64,000 nucleotides of DNA. Origin: Thalassospiraceae bacterium LMO-JJ14 (GTDB lineage Bacteria; Pseudomonadota; Alphaproteobacteria; Rhodospirillales; Casp-alpha2). Positions within the stretch are counted from its first letter, which is position 1. Each line of letters opens with the position of its first letter. Made by a program: the position numbers and the translations under genes. The stretch lies in assembly GCA_021555105.2 (NCBI GenBank), contig CP134604.1:1860001-1924000 (forward strand), given 5' to 3'. The notes beneath the pieces were generated by a model that made no database searches, was not told the DNA's origin, and was given only the letters and a program-made list of their open reading frames with translations. Below, in pieces: positions 8,564 to 18,030 of this stretch.

Positions 8564-9334
8564 TCAGACGGATTTTCTGGGGGCCCTGCTGAGGATCGCG
8601 TTGTAAACCGGCCCCGGCAAAGTTGTCAGGATCCGCATTATCCAAACCATCTGCCACGGAAAGGCAATCGTCTTTTTGCGCCGGTATAGACCGTCGGCAA
8701 TGATCTCGGCGGCTTTTGCGGCAGGCATCAGGAACGGCATCGAAAAATCGTTGGCATCGGTGATGCGGCTTTCGACGAAGCCCGGATAAATCATGCTGAG
8801 GTCAATGCCGTCATGTTTCAATTGCGGGCGGATGGCTTCCCCCCAGGCTTTCAGGGCGACTTTGCTCGCGGAATAAGCCGGCGCTGTCGGCATGCCGCGA
8901 AACCCGGCAATGGAACTGACAATGGCAATCTGTCCTTTGGCTCGCGCACGCATGGCCGTCAGCGCGGGCAATACCGTGTTCAAGACGCCGGTAAGATTGA
9001 TGGCAAACACATCGTGCGTCATTTCGTCGTCACCTTCGCCTGCGCCCGCACTGCTGGAAATACCGGCATTGGCAAACACCAGATCGAGCGGCCAGCGTGC
9101 TTCGATATCCGCGACGAGGGCAGACATTGCCGTGCGGTCGGTGACATCCGCCACGTGCGCCATCGTGTCGGCGCCTTTTTCCTTCAGGTCGGCTGCAACG
9201 GCCTGAAGTCGTTCGGCGTTCCGCCCGGTAATCGCGATCAGCACGCCCGGGGCGGCGAGTTGGCGGGCGACGGCGGCGCCGATGCCGCTGCTGGCGCCGG
9301 TGATGAGGATGCAACGATACGGTTGGATAGCCAT
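8564..9334 (-). CDS. SDR family oxidoreductase
   Basis: 256 residues, classical SDR: TGASSGIG near residue 12, NAGISS, the catalytic Ser in IVSSIAGF and YSASK. The C-terminal helix (KTIAFPWQMVWIMRILTTLPG) is hydrophobic and probably membrane-associated, as in the YqjQ/DltE-type SDRs that lie near cell-envelope genes. Substrate unknown. Convergent with mltG with six bases between the stops. Confidence 0.85.
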   Translation of the reverse strand: MAIQPYRCILITGASSGIGAAVARQLAAPGVLIAITGRNAERLQAVAADLKEKGADTMAHVADVTDRTAMSALVADIEARWPLDLVFANAGISSSAGAGEGDDEMTHDVFAINLTGVLNTVLPALTAMRARAKGQIAIVSSIAGFRGMPTAPAYSASKVALKAWGEAIRPQLKHDGIDLSMIYPGFVESRITDANDFSMPFLMPAAKAAEIIADGLYRRKKTIAFPWQMVWIMRILTTLPGPVYNAILSRAPRKSV

Positions 9335-9447
9335 GATGCGGTTATAGACAAATTACGTGTCGAAGGCGATGCCGATTGGCGGTTCTGCCGCTTGTAGCCC
9401 GTGAAGCGGGCGGCTAAAGTCTCGACATTCGATGGAAAGGAACTGCG

Positions 9448-10338
9448 TTGACAATCAATTCAATGACCGGGTTTTCCCGTGCCACCGGGACACACGCGGC
9501 TTGGTCGTGGACGTGGGAACTGAAAAGCGTTAACGCGAAAGGGCTTGATGTCCGCCTGCGTTTACCGATGGGCTTCGACAGTTTTGAACCGCCCGCCCGC
9601 ACCCTGCTTTCGAAAATTTTCGATCGCGGCAATGTTTCGGTCAATCTAATGCTGAAGCAGTCGGACACATCGTCTGGATATCGCATCAATGAAGAACATT
9701 TGCAGACGCTGCTGTCTGCGGCAGACCGCCTGAAAACCCGGTTGCCGGACGCTGCACCCCTCAGCATAGATGGCATTCTTGCCCTTCGCGGCGTTATCGA
9801 GCCGATTGAAGAAGATGTCGACGAGGCCGCCCGCGCCGCATTGGAGTCGATGTTGCTGAAATCGTTGGATACGGCCGCCCATGATCTGCTTGCTGTTCGC
9901 GAAGAAGAGGGTGGACGTCTGGAAACGGTCCTCGGCGCGTTTGTCAGGTCTCTGAGCGAGCTGTGTGCTCAGGCACAGGATGCGGCGATGTCGCAGGAAA
10001 CGGCAATCCGTGCCCGCATGAAAGAGCAACTCGACGCGATCATCGAGGATGTTTCCACCATGGATGCAGGACGGCTGGAACAGGAAGTCGCCTTGTTGAT
10101 GACGAAAGCGGATATCCGCGAGGAACTAGACCGTTTGGGTGCGCACATTGCATCCGTCCGCGAGCTTCTTGAGGCGGGCGGTGCTATCGGCCGCCGTCTT
10201 GATTTCCTGTGCCAGGAGTTGAACCGCGAAGCCAATACAATATGCTCGAAAGCGCACGAGACGTCGCTGACGCGCATCGGTCTGGATTTGAAGGCAACCA
10301 TCGAACAATTCCGTGAGCAGGTGCAGAATATTGAGTGA
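9448..10338 (+). CDS. yicC: YicC/YloC family endoribonuclease
   Basis: 296 residues. The N-terminal INSMTGFSRA and ELKSVNAKGLDVRLRLP and the C-terminal IGRRLDFLCQELNREANTICSKA are signatures of the family, whose E. coli member is an endoribonuclease affecting RyhB sRNA. The start is TTG 9448, with AAAGGA six bases upstream. The first ATG (9463) would cut the conserved N terminus. It overlaps gmk, its usual neighbour, by eight bases. Confidence 0.93.
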   Translation: MTINSMTGFSRATGTHAAWSWTWELKSVNAKGLDVRLRLPMGFDSFEPPARTLLSKIFDRGNVSVNLMLKQSDTSSGYRINEEHLQTLLSAADRLKTRLPDAAPLSIDGILALRGVIEPIEEDVDEAARAALESMLLKSLDTAAHDLLAVREEEGGRLETVLGAFVRSLSELCAQAQDAAMSQETAIRARMKEQLDAIIEDVSTMDAGRLEQEVALLMTKADIREELDRLGAHIASVRELLEAGGAIGRRLDFLCQELNREANTICSKAHETSLTRIGLDLKATIEQFREQVQNIE

Positions 10339-10981
10339 TAACAACCAGTCCATTCACATTTCTCGTCGTGGCTTCATGCTTGTGCTGTCCTCACCGTCGG
10401 GGGCAGGCAAATCGACGATTTCCCGTGCCCTGCTCGAAAAACACCCGGACCTGACGATGTCCGTGTCGGCGACCACGCGGCCGATGCGTCCGGGCGAGGT
10501 CGAGGGAAAGGACTACTTCTTCGTGAGTACGGAAGAATTCGAAAACATGGTCGCTGCCGGCGAACTGCTCGAACATGCGAAGGTCTTTGATAATTATTAC
10601 GGAACACCGCGCGCCCCGGTCGAGGCGGCATTGAAAGCCGGTAAGGATGTTCTGTTCGATGTCGATTGGCAGGGGACGCAGCAATTGCGCCAGAATGCTC
10701 GTGACGACCTTGCCAGCATCTTTATCCTGCCGCCCTCGGTGGAAGAACTGGAACGGCGGTTGTATGCGCGTGCGCAGGATCCAGTCGAGGTCGTGAAGCG
10801 CAGAATGGCCAAAGCGACGTCCGAAATGAGCCACTGGGCCGAGTACGATTACATCATCGTCAACGAGGATATCCCGCACAGCGTTTCCGAAGCGGAAGCG
10901 ATCTTGTCCGCTGAGCGGCTTAAACGCGAGCGCCGTGTCGGACTTGCAGAATGGTTGCGCGGTATGGGCGTCGGCCAGTAA
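10331..10981 (+). CDS. gmk: Guanylate kinase
   Basis: Phosphorylates GMP to GDP. P-loop SPSGAGKST, GMP-binding SATTRPMRPGEVEGKDYFFV and lid region KRRMAKATSEMSHW are all present. The start is taken as TTG 10331 (MSDNNQSIHISRRGFML), nine bases after AGCAGG and inside the end of yicC, giving 216 residues. GTG 10313 and ATG 10376 are alternatives; the latter leaves only one residue before the core fold. Confidence 0.95.
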   Translation: MSDNNQSIHISRRGFMLVLSSPSGAGKSTISRALLEKHPDLTMSVSATTRPMRPGEVEGKDYFFVSTEEFENMVAAGELLEHAKVFDNYYGTPRAPVEAALKAGKDVLFDVDWQGTQQLRQNARDDLASIFILPPSVEELERRLYARAQDPVEVVKRRMAKATSEMSHWAEYDYIIVNEDIPHSVSEAEAILSAERLKRERRVGLAEWLRGMGVGQ

Positions 10982-10997
10982 GCCTGATCCAGAAGAA

Positions 10998-11822
10998 CTA
11001 GTCCTGGTCTTCAAGCATCCGCGACAGCGCGCAAAACTGCTCGATTGTCAGTTGCTCTGCCCGCAGTTCGGGATTGATGCCGGCATCTGCCGGATTGATC
11101 CCCACGGATTTCAGTGAGCTGCGCAGCATCTTGCGCCGTTGACCGAATGCCGCCTGTGTCACGCGCTCAAGATGGGGGAGCGATGCTTCGGCGATTTTAT
11201 TTTTACGGGGTATGAGTTCGATAACGGCTGACATGACTTTTGGCGGCGGCGTAAAGGCGCGTTTGTCGACGTTGAAAAGGATGCGGGCCTCGCACAGCCA
11301 TTGCGTCAGTATCGCCAGCCGTCCATAAGCCGAAGTGCCGGGCTGTGAAGCGATACGCTCGGCAACCTCTTTTTGGAACATCAGGACCATCCGCTCGATC
11401 CCGTCCAGGTTGTTGAGCCACTTGATCAACAGCGCGGTCCCGACGTTATAGGGCAGGTTCGAGATAATAATGCCGGGTTGTGGCGAGAGACCGGCGAGAT
11501 CCGTCTTCATCGCATCCGCTTCGACGATATTCATGACGGACGGATATACGGACTGCAGACCGGCAAGGGCGTCGATACAGCGCTTATCGCGCTCGATCAC
11601 ACACAACGATGCGGGATGACAGGCTAGGATGGAACGGGTAAGGCCTCCGGGGCCGGGGCCGACTTCGAGGACATGCTTTCCCTCAAGCGGGCCTGCGCTG
11701 CGGGCAATGCGGTCGGTCAGATTGGCATCGAGCAGAAAATGCTGGCCGAGTGATCTCTTCGCGCCGAGGCCATAGGCCTTGATAATGTCGCGCAGCGGCG
11801 GGAGGTCGGTATCGGCGCTCAT
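10998..11822 (-). CDS. rsmA: 16S rRNA (adenine1518-N6/adenine1519-N6)-dimethyltransferase
   Basis: KsgA/RsmA dimethylates the two adenines in helix 45 of 16S rRNA during small-subunit maturation. 274 residues: LGQHFLLD, SAM-binding VLEVGPGPGGLTR and catalytic NLPYNVGT. Last gene of the leftward lptF-to-rsmA series, four bases after pdxA. The pdxA-rsmA coupling is widespread. Convergent with gmk across 16 bases without a terminator. Confidence 0.96.
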   Translation of the reverse strand: MSADTDLPPLRDIIKAYGLGAKRSLGQHFLLDANLTDRIARSAGPLEGKHVLEVGPGPGGLTRSILACHPASLCVIERDKRCIDALAGLQSVYPSVMNIVEADAMKTDLAGLSPQPGIIISNLPYNVGTALLIKWLNNLDGIERMVLMFQKEVAERIASQPGTSAYGRLAILTQWLCEARILFNVDKRAFTPPPKVMSAVIELIPRKNKIAEASLPHLERVTQAAFGQRRKMLRSSLKSVGINPADAGINPELRAEQLTIEQFCALSRMLEDQD

Positions 11823-11826
11823 GTGA

Positions 11827-12840
11827 TCACGTTGCTTTGTAGGCGAGGCGGCTCGCGCTGATCTCGGAGGCCATCTTCAATGCGCTTATCAAACTCGACG
11901 GATCGGCCAGGCCTTTGCCGGCGATATCAAGCGCCGTGCCGTGATCGGGCGAGGTGCGGACAATCGGCAAGCCAAGGGTGACATTGACTGCATTGTCGAA
12001 TTCCAGCGCCTTGATGGGGATCAGCGCCTGGTCGTGGTACATGCAAAGCGCAGCGTCATAGCGTAACCGGGCGCGTGGTGTGAACAGGGCATCGGGCGGC
12101 ACAGGCCCGAACAATTCCACGCCCGGCGTGGCCAGCGCCTGAATAGCGGGAGCGATGATGTCTTTATCCTCGCGCCCGAGTTTGCCGTTCTCGCCGGCAT
12201 GGGGGTTCAACCCGGCCACGGCGAGGCGGGGATTCTCAATGCCGAAATCCTGCCTCAGGGCGGTAATAACGAGCCTGCCTTGTTCAATGATCGCCTCGGT
12301 CGTCAGCTGGTCCAGTGCGTCACGAAGCGGCAGATGGACGGTAAGCGGCACGACGCGGAGTGACGGTGACGCCAGCATCATGACCGGGCGCATGCCGCCA
12401 CCGACCAGTTCCGCCAGATACTCCGTATGGCCGGGAAAACCGAAACCGGCATCGTACAGGGTTTCCTTCTGGATCGGGTTGGTGATCAGGGCATTCGCCT
12501 GGCCATCTGAGGTATATGCAACGGCGCGTTCTATCGATTCCAGAACGGCTTTCGCGGTTTGGATGCTGGGAATGCCAGCATCTGCCTGCGCGTCTGCCGT
12601 AAGCGGCAGGACGGGTAGGGCATCGGCGAATACAGCGGCTGCCTCGGCCGGCGTGCCGATCTCGGTAATGTTGATGTTCCAACCGTTAGCCGTGGCGATT
12701 TTTCTGAGGCGATCTGGACTATCAAGGGTGAAAAACGGCGACAGCCGGTCGCGGAATCCCGACCATGCTTTCAATGTCAACTCACCGCCAATACCGGCTG
12801 GTTCACCCATCGTCAGCACACTTGGCGCCTGAGTTGTCAT
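11827..12840 (-). CDS. pdxA: 4-hydroxythreonine-4-phosphate dehydrogenase
   Basis: NAD- and metal-dependent step of DXP-dependent pyridoxal phosphate synthesis. 337 residues: GEPAGIGGE at the N terminus, GLNPHAGE, and metal-ligand His in MYHDQALIPIK; it ends with RTSPDHGTALDIAG. Eight bases separate it from surA and four from rsmA, so it is probably one transcript. This surA-pdxA-rsmA order is conserved in Proteobacteria. Confidence 0.96.
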   Translation of the reverse strand: MTTQAPSVLTMGEPAGIGGELTLKAWSGFRDRLSPFFTLDSPDRLRKIATANGWNINITEIGTPAEAAAVFADALPVLPLTADAQADAGIPSIQTAKAVLESIERAVAYTSDGQANALITNPIQKETLYDAGFGFPGHTEYLAELVGGGMRPVMMLASPSLRVVPLTVHLPLRDALDQLTTEAIIEQGRLVITALRQDFGIENPRLAVAGLNPHAGENGKLGREDKDIIAPAIQALATPGVELFGPVPPDALFTPRARLRYDAALCMYHDQALIPIKALEFDNAVNVTLGLPIVRTSPDHGTALDIAGKGLADPSSLISALKMASEISASRLAYKAT

Positions 12841-12848
12841 ATCCTGGA

Positions 12849-14162
12849 TCAGAGCCTGATGTCGATGAAGGCCTGGCGGCGGAGTTTATCCTCGTGCTGG
12901 GCTGCCATGCGCGCGATCCGGCGGTTGAGAATGCGCAGCCGGATGTTTCCTCTTGCTGCGGCGATGGGATCTTCCTGACCCCCGGATTCCCTTGAACAGA
13001 CCATCAGAACGATCACGCCGTCGGCCGTGCGGAGCGGCTGGCTTGCTTGATCGACATTCAGGGACCTCACCATGGCCTTCAATTGCGGGTTGAGTTGGTC
13101 GAGCTTGAACTTGCCTAAAAATCCGGAATGCTCACTACCTTCGGATTTTGAGATTCTGCTGAAAGCATCGCAGTTTTCGGCGCTTTGTGCGAGTTGCGTT
13201 GCCTGCATAGTCGTATCGGTGATTGTTTTGGGGTCGGCGTTCTGCGGAATCGTCAGATGCAACTGGTGGATGCCCAGCGTAATGTCTTCAGGACTGGCTT
13301 CTATACCCTTGGCGATCCGCTTGTTGCGCAGTAGCAGTATATACACGCCGTCATCCGTTGTGATCGGCGATGACATCTGCCCTGGCTCAAGCCTCGAGAC
13401 GACACCGCCAAGGACGGCGCCGAGATCGGAGGCCAAGTTCCATCCCAAATCACCGCCATTCACGGCGCTGGCCGATTCCGAGAAATTCTGTGCCATTTGC
13501 GGCCAGCTTGCACCGGCGCCAAGTTGTGCATGAATGCGCTGCGCAACTTGTTCGACTTCGCTGCGTGGTTTCTCGTCGTAAGCCAGAAAAATCTCGGCGA
13601 CGTGGTATTCAGGTTTGCCTGCATCGGCACGCATTTTTGCCAGTACATCCTCGACTTCCTGATCGGAGACGGAAACCAGACGACTGAAAAGCGATCTGAC
13701 GATGTCGCCCCAAACAATATCGGCGATGACCTGCTGTCTTAGTGATTCCGGGTCGATGCCGACCCGTTCCAGCGCCGCATTCATCTGTCCGGGAGGTATG
13801 TTGTTGCGTTTTTCTATTTCGGCGATGGATCTCTGTATCTCACTCTCCGGCGCTTCGATCTGAAGCCGCTTGGCTTCCTGCATTCTGAGCTTTTCAATAA
13901 TCAGACGGCGCAGGACATCGGGTGCTATCCGCTGTTGGTTTTGCGGCGTGTTCGGGATTTGTGAAAACGTGATGACCATAAGAATTCGCTGCGACAGGTC
14001 GTATACGGAAATGACATCGTCATTCACGATGGCTGCAATATTAAGCGTGTCCTGGCTTCGAGCGGCGGAGACGGCAATAAATTGCTGAGCCGTGCAGGCA
14101 AATAACAGTGCTGCAATCAGAAAAAACTGTTTTAGACGCATTGGTTTCAAGAATTTTGCCAT
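12849..14162 (-). CDS. surA: Periplasmic chaperone/peptidyl-prolyl isomerase SurA
   Basis: Escorts outer-membrane proteins across the periplasm. 437 residues: signal peptide (core FFLIAALLFACTA), N-terminal SurA chaperone domain with IVNDDVISVYDLSQRI, a parvulin domain at about 180-285 (FSESASAVNGGDLGW) and a second, poorly conserved parvulin-like region at about 290-390. The best-known client, LptD, is encoded immediately upstream (18-base gap). Start ATG 14162; ATG 14141 is also possible and would leave a shorter signal peptide. Confidence 0.95.
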   Translation of the reverse strand: MAKFLKPMRLKQFFLIAALLFACTAQQFIAVSAARSQDTLNIAAIVNDDVISVYDLSQRILMVITFSQIPNTPQNQQRIAPDVLRRLIIEKLRMQEAKRLQIEAPESEIQRSIAEIEKRNNIPPGQMNAALERVGIDPESLRQQVIADIVWGDIVRSLFSRLVSVSDQEVEDVLAKMRADAGKPEYHVAEIFLAYDEKPRSEVEQVAQRIHAQLGAGASWPQMAQNFSESASAVNGGDLGWNLASDLGAVLGGVVSRLEPGQMSSPITTDDGVYILLLRNKRIAKGIEASPEDITLGIHQLHLTIPQNADPKTITDTTMQATQLAQSAENCDAFSRISKSEGSEHSGFLGKFKLDQLNPQLKAMVRSLNVDQASQPLRTADGVIVLMVCSRESGGQEDPIAAARGNIRLRILNRRIARMAAQHEDKLRRQAFIDIRL

Positions 14163-14180
14163 GAATGGATTTTCCCAGTC

Positions 14181-16919
14181 TTACTGTAAACGGGAAGCCC
14201 CCGAGTGAATTTCTCCAAGAGTTTTCAGCACGACGGTAAACGTAACTGCGTCGGACGGCCTTAAATCCCGGTCTTCGAAGTAGGAACGGGAGAATTGAGA
14301 TGTGAATTTAATACACTCATCCTCATAAACGATGCCGAAGCCGAGTGAGCGCAGGTCAGATGCTGAAAGATCATGGCGCGCTCTGACATACGTCGACCAG
14401 TTTTTGCTGATCTCGGATGAAATTCCCCCATTGATTTCTTCCCGTCCGGAAAACTCGCTTCCCTGCTTCTGATTGATAAAGATGTAATCCGTATTCACGT
14501 TAAACGCCGGTGTGCCGATGTTAGCTGACAATTCATTGCGTTGGGGTGACAAATTATCAGGGCTGAACTGGGTCCGGTAAATCATGTTCAGGTATTTCTG
14601 CGGTGAAATCTGCACGCGCCCTACAAAGTCCGAGAAATTGTCCTCAAGCCCGGAAGATTGACTGTAAGAACTGTCGATTCTCGGGCGGTACGACTGGCCC
14701 AGGAAAACGGACGTGCTGCCGCCTTCATTTCCAGTAAGGACCCAATTCAGGCCGTAATTGAAACGCGTGCCGCCATCGACACGGTCAAAGCCATCATAAC
14801 GGTTATCCTGGAAAAGATTGGTCTCGTCGAATTCGATTTCCTGGCTGTCCTCGTTGGGGATTTTATCCGGGTTGCCGCCGTTCGGGGCAACGGTGACGGA
14901 AGCCAGGGGTTCGATCGTCTGGCTGAAGTTTTCGCCCGGGCGTATCAGGGGGAGTCGCCACGAAAGAGAAGCGCGAGGCACAAACCTGCCGCTCATGCCG
15001 GTGTAACTTGAGCCGTCATCCCGGGTGACGTCTGATGCATGATAGGCATCAGCAGCGAGCGAAACCGAGGCGTTATAAATTTCACCGAACGAGCCGTTGA
15101 ACGGCCTGTCCCATCGTGGCCGGAATGCGAAACGGCGGGTGTCAGTACCTGAATCCCTGATGATATTCAACGCGTTGAAATCAAATGAAGCAAAGCCGCC
15201 AGCCCTGTCACGTTTGCCGCTGTAATTGAAATCATACATAGGCAGTACAATCGGCGAGTCTCCGGATTCTTCTTCCTGTCTTAAATCGTTGAAGGCATAG
15301 GTGTTCAGTGCCTGATAATTCTGACCGCGGAAACCTTCCAGGTATCCTCTGGAAACAAGAACCGGCTCCGTGTCGAAGCCGTAGCGGCGTGTGTAGGTAT
15401 CGTCGGATGCCGTTTCGACTTTCAAACCGGCACGCCAGGTGGGGTCGATGTGATATTCGGTTTCCAGATCAATGTATCCACGCGATCCTTTATCAGGGTC
15501 GTCTACGACAAAATTGCCGTCGGCTATGATGCTGCCGTGCTTAAAATTGCGTCTGAACTGACCTATTGCGCCCTGACCGCCGTCGGTTGCCAGCATCGGG
15601 GCGAAGGTTGCATCCTGATGTTCGTCAATGGCCCAGAAGTACGGGGTGCGTAACTGTAAACCCAGATCCGAGGAATTCGAGAAAGTCGGTGCGAGGAAAC
15701 CCGAACGGCGCTTTACGGTCGGGTCGGGATGGCTGAGGTAAGGCGTATACGCGACAGGGATGCCGTAAACCTCGAGCCAGGCATTACGGTAAGAGATTTG
15801 CTTTTGTTCTGAATCGTGGATTACGCGGATGGCTTTAATCTGCCAAAGCGGTGCCGCTGACGGGTCGTCCTTGCACAGATTGCAGGGGGAATAGACGGCC
15901 CTGCTGATCTCGGTGATTTCAGCGTTGGAACGGCGAGCGCCTGCACCGGCTACCCGCGATTTATCCTCGAGTACCAAGCCGATGTTATAGATGATGCCGT
16001 CTTTGAGGTCGCCCGTGATTTCGACCTTGTCGCCGAACAGAACCTTACCGGTCTGATCGGTCATGGAAACATTGCCATCGGCGATGACGACGTCGGTTTT
16101 CTGGTTATAGGAAACCTTGTCTGCAATCAGGGAACGGGTCCCGTATGTGATCCCAACGTTTCCTGTTGCGACGACCAATCCCAAGTCGCGATCATATGTC
16201 ATCGAATCTGCGCTTAATTCAGCACGCAGAACGTTCAGGTCCTGATTAACCGAGGACGCAGCAGTCGCCGTACCTTTTATCGGCTCCGGGCTTTTTGTCT
16301 TATCGCTGGATATGCCGGTGGTCCGGTCTTTCGGGATGCGCGGCGAACTGCCGAAAAGCGTACCCAGCGGTTTGGCGTCCGTCGCATCGCTGCCGGGTGT
16401 TGCATATGCCTTGTGTGCAGGCTGCACTTCACGTGCCTGAACGGCGGCCCCGGACGTCTGCGCGCCTGCAGAGGTTGGTCGTGCCTGTGGCAGGTTGATC
16501 AGGGTGCCCAGAGGGCGTGTCGCCGAGCCCGTGGTGGTGGTATCCTGACCCGTCGGGGCGCTGACGCGAGCCGGGTTCGAGGCCCAGTTCCGGGGCAGGA
16601 CGGATCCGGTTTTCCGCACGGGTTCCGCTGGCGCGTTAAACAGACTGCCGAGTGGGCGGTCTGTGGCGTCTGCGGCCGAACTCTTTGGCGCGGTGCTGGC
16701 GGCGGGAGAACCGGTGCCTGTTTGCTGATGCGGGATCGGTGGGATGGGTGAGCGGACCTGCGGCGCCGGCTGTTGAACCCCCGGAAACAGAATGCCAAGC
16801 GGTCGTTCCGCATCCTGCGCGTGGAGCGGCTGGGCAAATGCCATCAACAGGCAGACCGTGGCTGCAGCCGGGAATTCAGGTCTCAACAGACGCATCATGG
16901 TTTGACGGCAAAGACGCAC
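14181..16919 (-). CDS. lptD: LPS-assembly protein LptD with a repeat-bearing N-terminal extension
   Basis: Outer-membrane beta-barrel that inserts lipopolysaccharide at the cell surface. 912 residues, longer than the usual 750-800. Signal peptide to about residue 34 (PLHAQ), a disordered Pro/Ala/Thr-rich stretch to about 225, an OstA/LptA-like jellyroll from about 230 (LSADSMTYD), then the barrel domain. The disordered part holds four copies of [RK]PLGxL[FI], at residues 39, 88, 135 and 183. Start is GTG 16919, directly after the lptG stop, with GGAGGA seven bases upstream; ATG codons at 16898 and 16895 lack such a site. Confidence 0.95.
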   Translation of the reverse strand: MRLCRQTMMRLLRPEFPAAATVCLLMAFAQPLHAQDAERPLGILFPGVQQPAPQVRSPIPPIPHQQTGTGSPAASTAPKSSAADATDRPLGSLFNAPAEPVRKTGSVLPRNWASNPARVSAPTGQDTTTTGSATRPLGTLINLPQARPTSAGAQTSGAAVQAREVQPAHKAYATPGSDATDAKPLGTLFGSSPRIPKDRTTGISSDKTKSPEPIKGTATAASSVNQDLNVLRAELSADSMTYDRDLGLVVATGNVGITYGTRSLIADKVSYNQKTDVVIADGNVSMTDQTGKVLFGDKVEITGDLKDGIIYNIGLVLEDKSRVAGAGARRSNAEITEISRAVYSPCNLCKDDPSAAPLWQIKAIRVIHDSEQKQISYRNAWLEVYGIPVAYTPYLSHPDPTVKRRSGFLAPTFSNSSDLGLQLRTPYFWAIDEHQDATFAPMLATDGGQGAIGQFRRNFKHGSIIADGNFVVDDPDKGSRGYIDLETEYHIDPTWRAGLKVETASDDTYTRRYGFDTEPVLVSRGYLEGFRGQNYQALNTYAFNDLRQEEESGDSPIVLPMYDFNYSGKRDRAGGFASFDFNALNIIRDSGTDTRRFAFRPRWDRPFNGSFGEIYNASVSLAADAYHASDVTRDDGSSYTGMSGRFVPRASLSWRLPLIRPGENFSQTIEPLASVTVAPNGGNPDKIPNEDSQEIEFDETNLFQDNRYDGFDRVDGGTRFNYGLNWVLTGNEGGSTSVFLGQSYRPRIDSSYSQSSGLEDNFSDFVGRVQISPQKYLNMIYRTQFSPDNLSPQRNELSANIGTPAFNVNTDYIFINQKQGSEFSGREEINGGISSEISKNWSTYVRARHDLSASDLRSLGFGIVYEDECIKFTSQFSRSYFEDRDLRPSDAVTFTVVLKTLGEIHSGASRLQ

Positions 16920-18023
16920 TCAACCGTCCTCCAGATGTAAAAGGGTTCCGAGCCCCAGCAAGGTGGCGACCCCGGATGGTGCCCAGGCCGCCAGTGTGAC
17001 CGGGATGCTGTCGGATAGACCCAGGGCGAAAACGACATCTGAAAAGAAATAGAGCAAGAAGCCGGTCAATACACCCATTGATATGATGAACGTGGTGCCG
17101 CCCCGGCGCGAGCTTTGGCGAAGCGTAAAGGTTGCCGCGATCAGAACCATTGCGCACATCAATAACGGAGAGGCCAAGAGGGCATTCAGATGCAGCCGGT
17201 GGCGAATGGCCGAAAACCCGGCCGCTTCCAGCGTCTCGATAAAGTCGGACAACGCCCAGAAGGACATCGTTTCCGGGGGCGCAAAACTGTCCTGGATTTT
17301 TGTCAGTGTGAGATCGGTCTCCAGCCAGTATTCCTCGTAAGTTTGTGTGCCTTCCTCTGGTTTTTGGATATGCACATCTCGCATGTACCAGAAACCATCT
17401 TCGAGGCGTGCATAGGCGGCATCGAGACGTTCCTGAAACTTGTCAGTTCCTTCATATACGAACACGACAACTTTGTTGAGCTCTACGTCCTGGCCTTGCT
17501 GCAGAACGGAATTCGAATGAATGACGGATTGCCCCTGGGAGTTCGCCTGACGGAGCCACAGTCCGGATTTTGAAACGGCGAGAGAATTCGCCTGACCGCG
17601 AAGTTTTGTCGCCTCGAGTTGTTCGAATCTGGTCAGCATCGTCGAAGCAAGCGGGTTGAAGATGGTGATATGAAAAACGCCAAGGGCCGCAGCCAATAAA
17701 AGAACCGGCAGCAGGAATTGCCAGGCTGAAACGCCTGCGGCCCGGGTGATGACCAGTTCATGCGTTCGCGCCAGCCGCCAAAAAGCCGACATGCCGCCGA
17801 AAAGTACGGCGAAAGGAAAGGTTTCCTGGCCCATGTGCGGCAGCCTGAAGAATGCCATCTTGATCACATCCGTGAAGGTGATGTCAGGGAGAGACGCAGA
17901 CCGGCGCAGCAATTCGATACTGTCGAAAAGCATGACGACCAAAAGGAAAACGGCAAAACATGCCAGAAAGCTGACAAGAAAATGCCTGCCGATGTAAATT
18001 GAGAGGGTTGTCGATACGCGCAT
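16920..18023 (-). CDS. lptG: LPS export ABC transporter permease LptG
   Basis: Inner-membrane half of the LptB2FG complex that extracts lipopolysaccharide and passes it to LptC/A/D. 367 residues with six predicted membrane segments, three at each end of a periplasmic beta-jellyroll region (about 130-255). TRAAGVSAWQFL matches the coupling-helix region of YjgP/YjgQ permeases. Seven bases after lptF and directly abutting lptD, so all three are presumably made together. Confidence 0.93.
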   Translation of the reverse strand: MRVSTTLSIYIGRHFLVSFLACFAVFLLVVMLFDSIELLRRSASLPDITFTDVIKMAFFRLPHMGQETFPFAVLFGGMSAFWRLARTHELVITRAAGVSAWQFLLPVLLLAAALGVFHITIFNPLASTMLTRFEQLEATKLRGQANSLAVSKSGLWLRQANSQGQSVIHSNSVLQQGQDVELNKVVVFVYEGTDKFQERLDAAYARLEDGFWYMRDVHIQKPEEGTQTYEEYWLETDLTLTKIQDSFAPPETMSFWALSDFIETLEAAGFSAIRHRLHLNALLASPLLMCAMVLIAATFTLRQSSRRGGTTFIISMGVLTGFLLYFFSDVVFALGLSDSIPVTLAAWAPSGVATLLGLGTLLHLEDG

Positions 18024-18030
18024 CAGTCCC

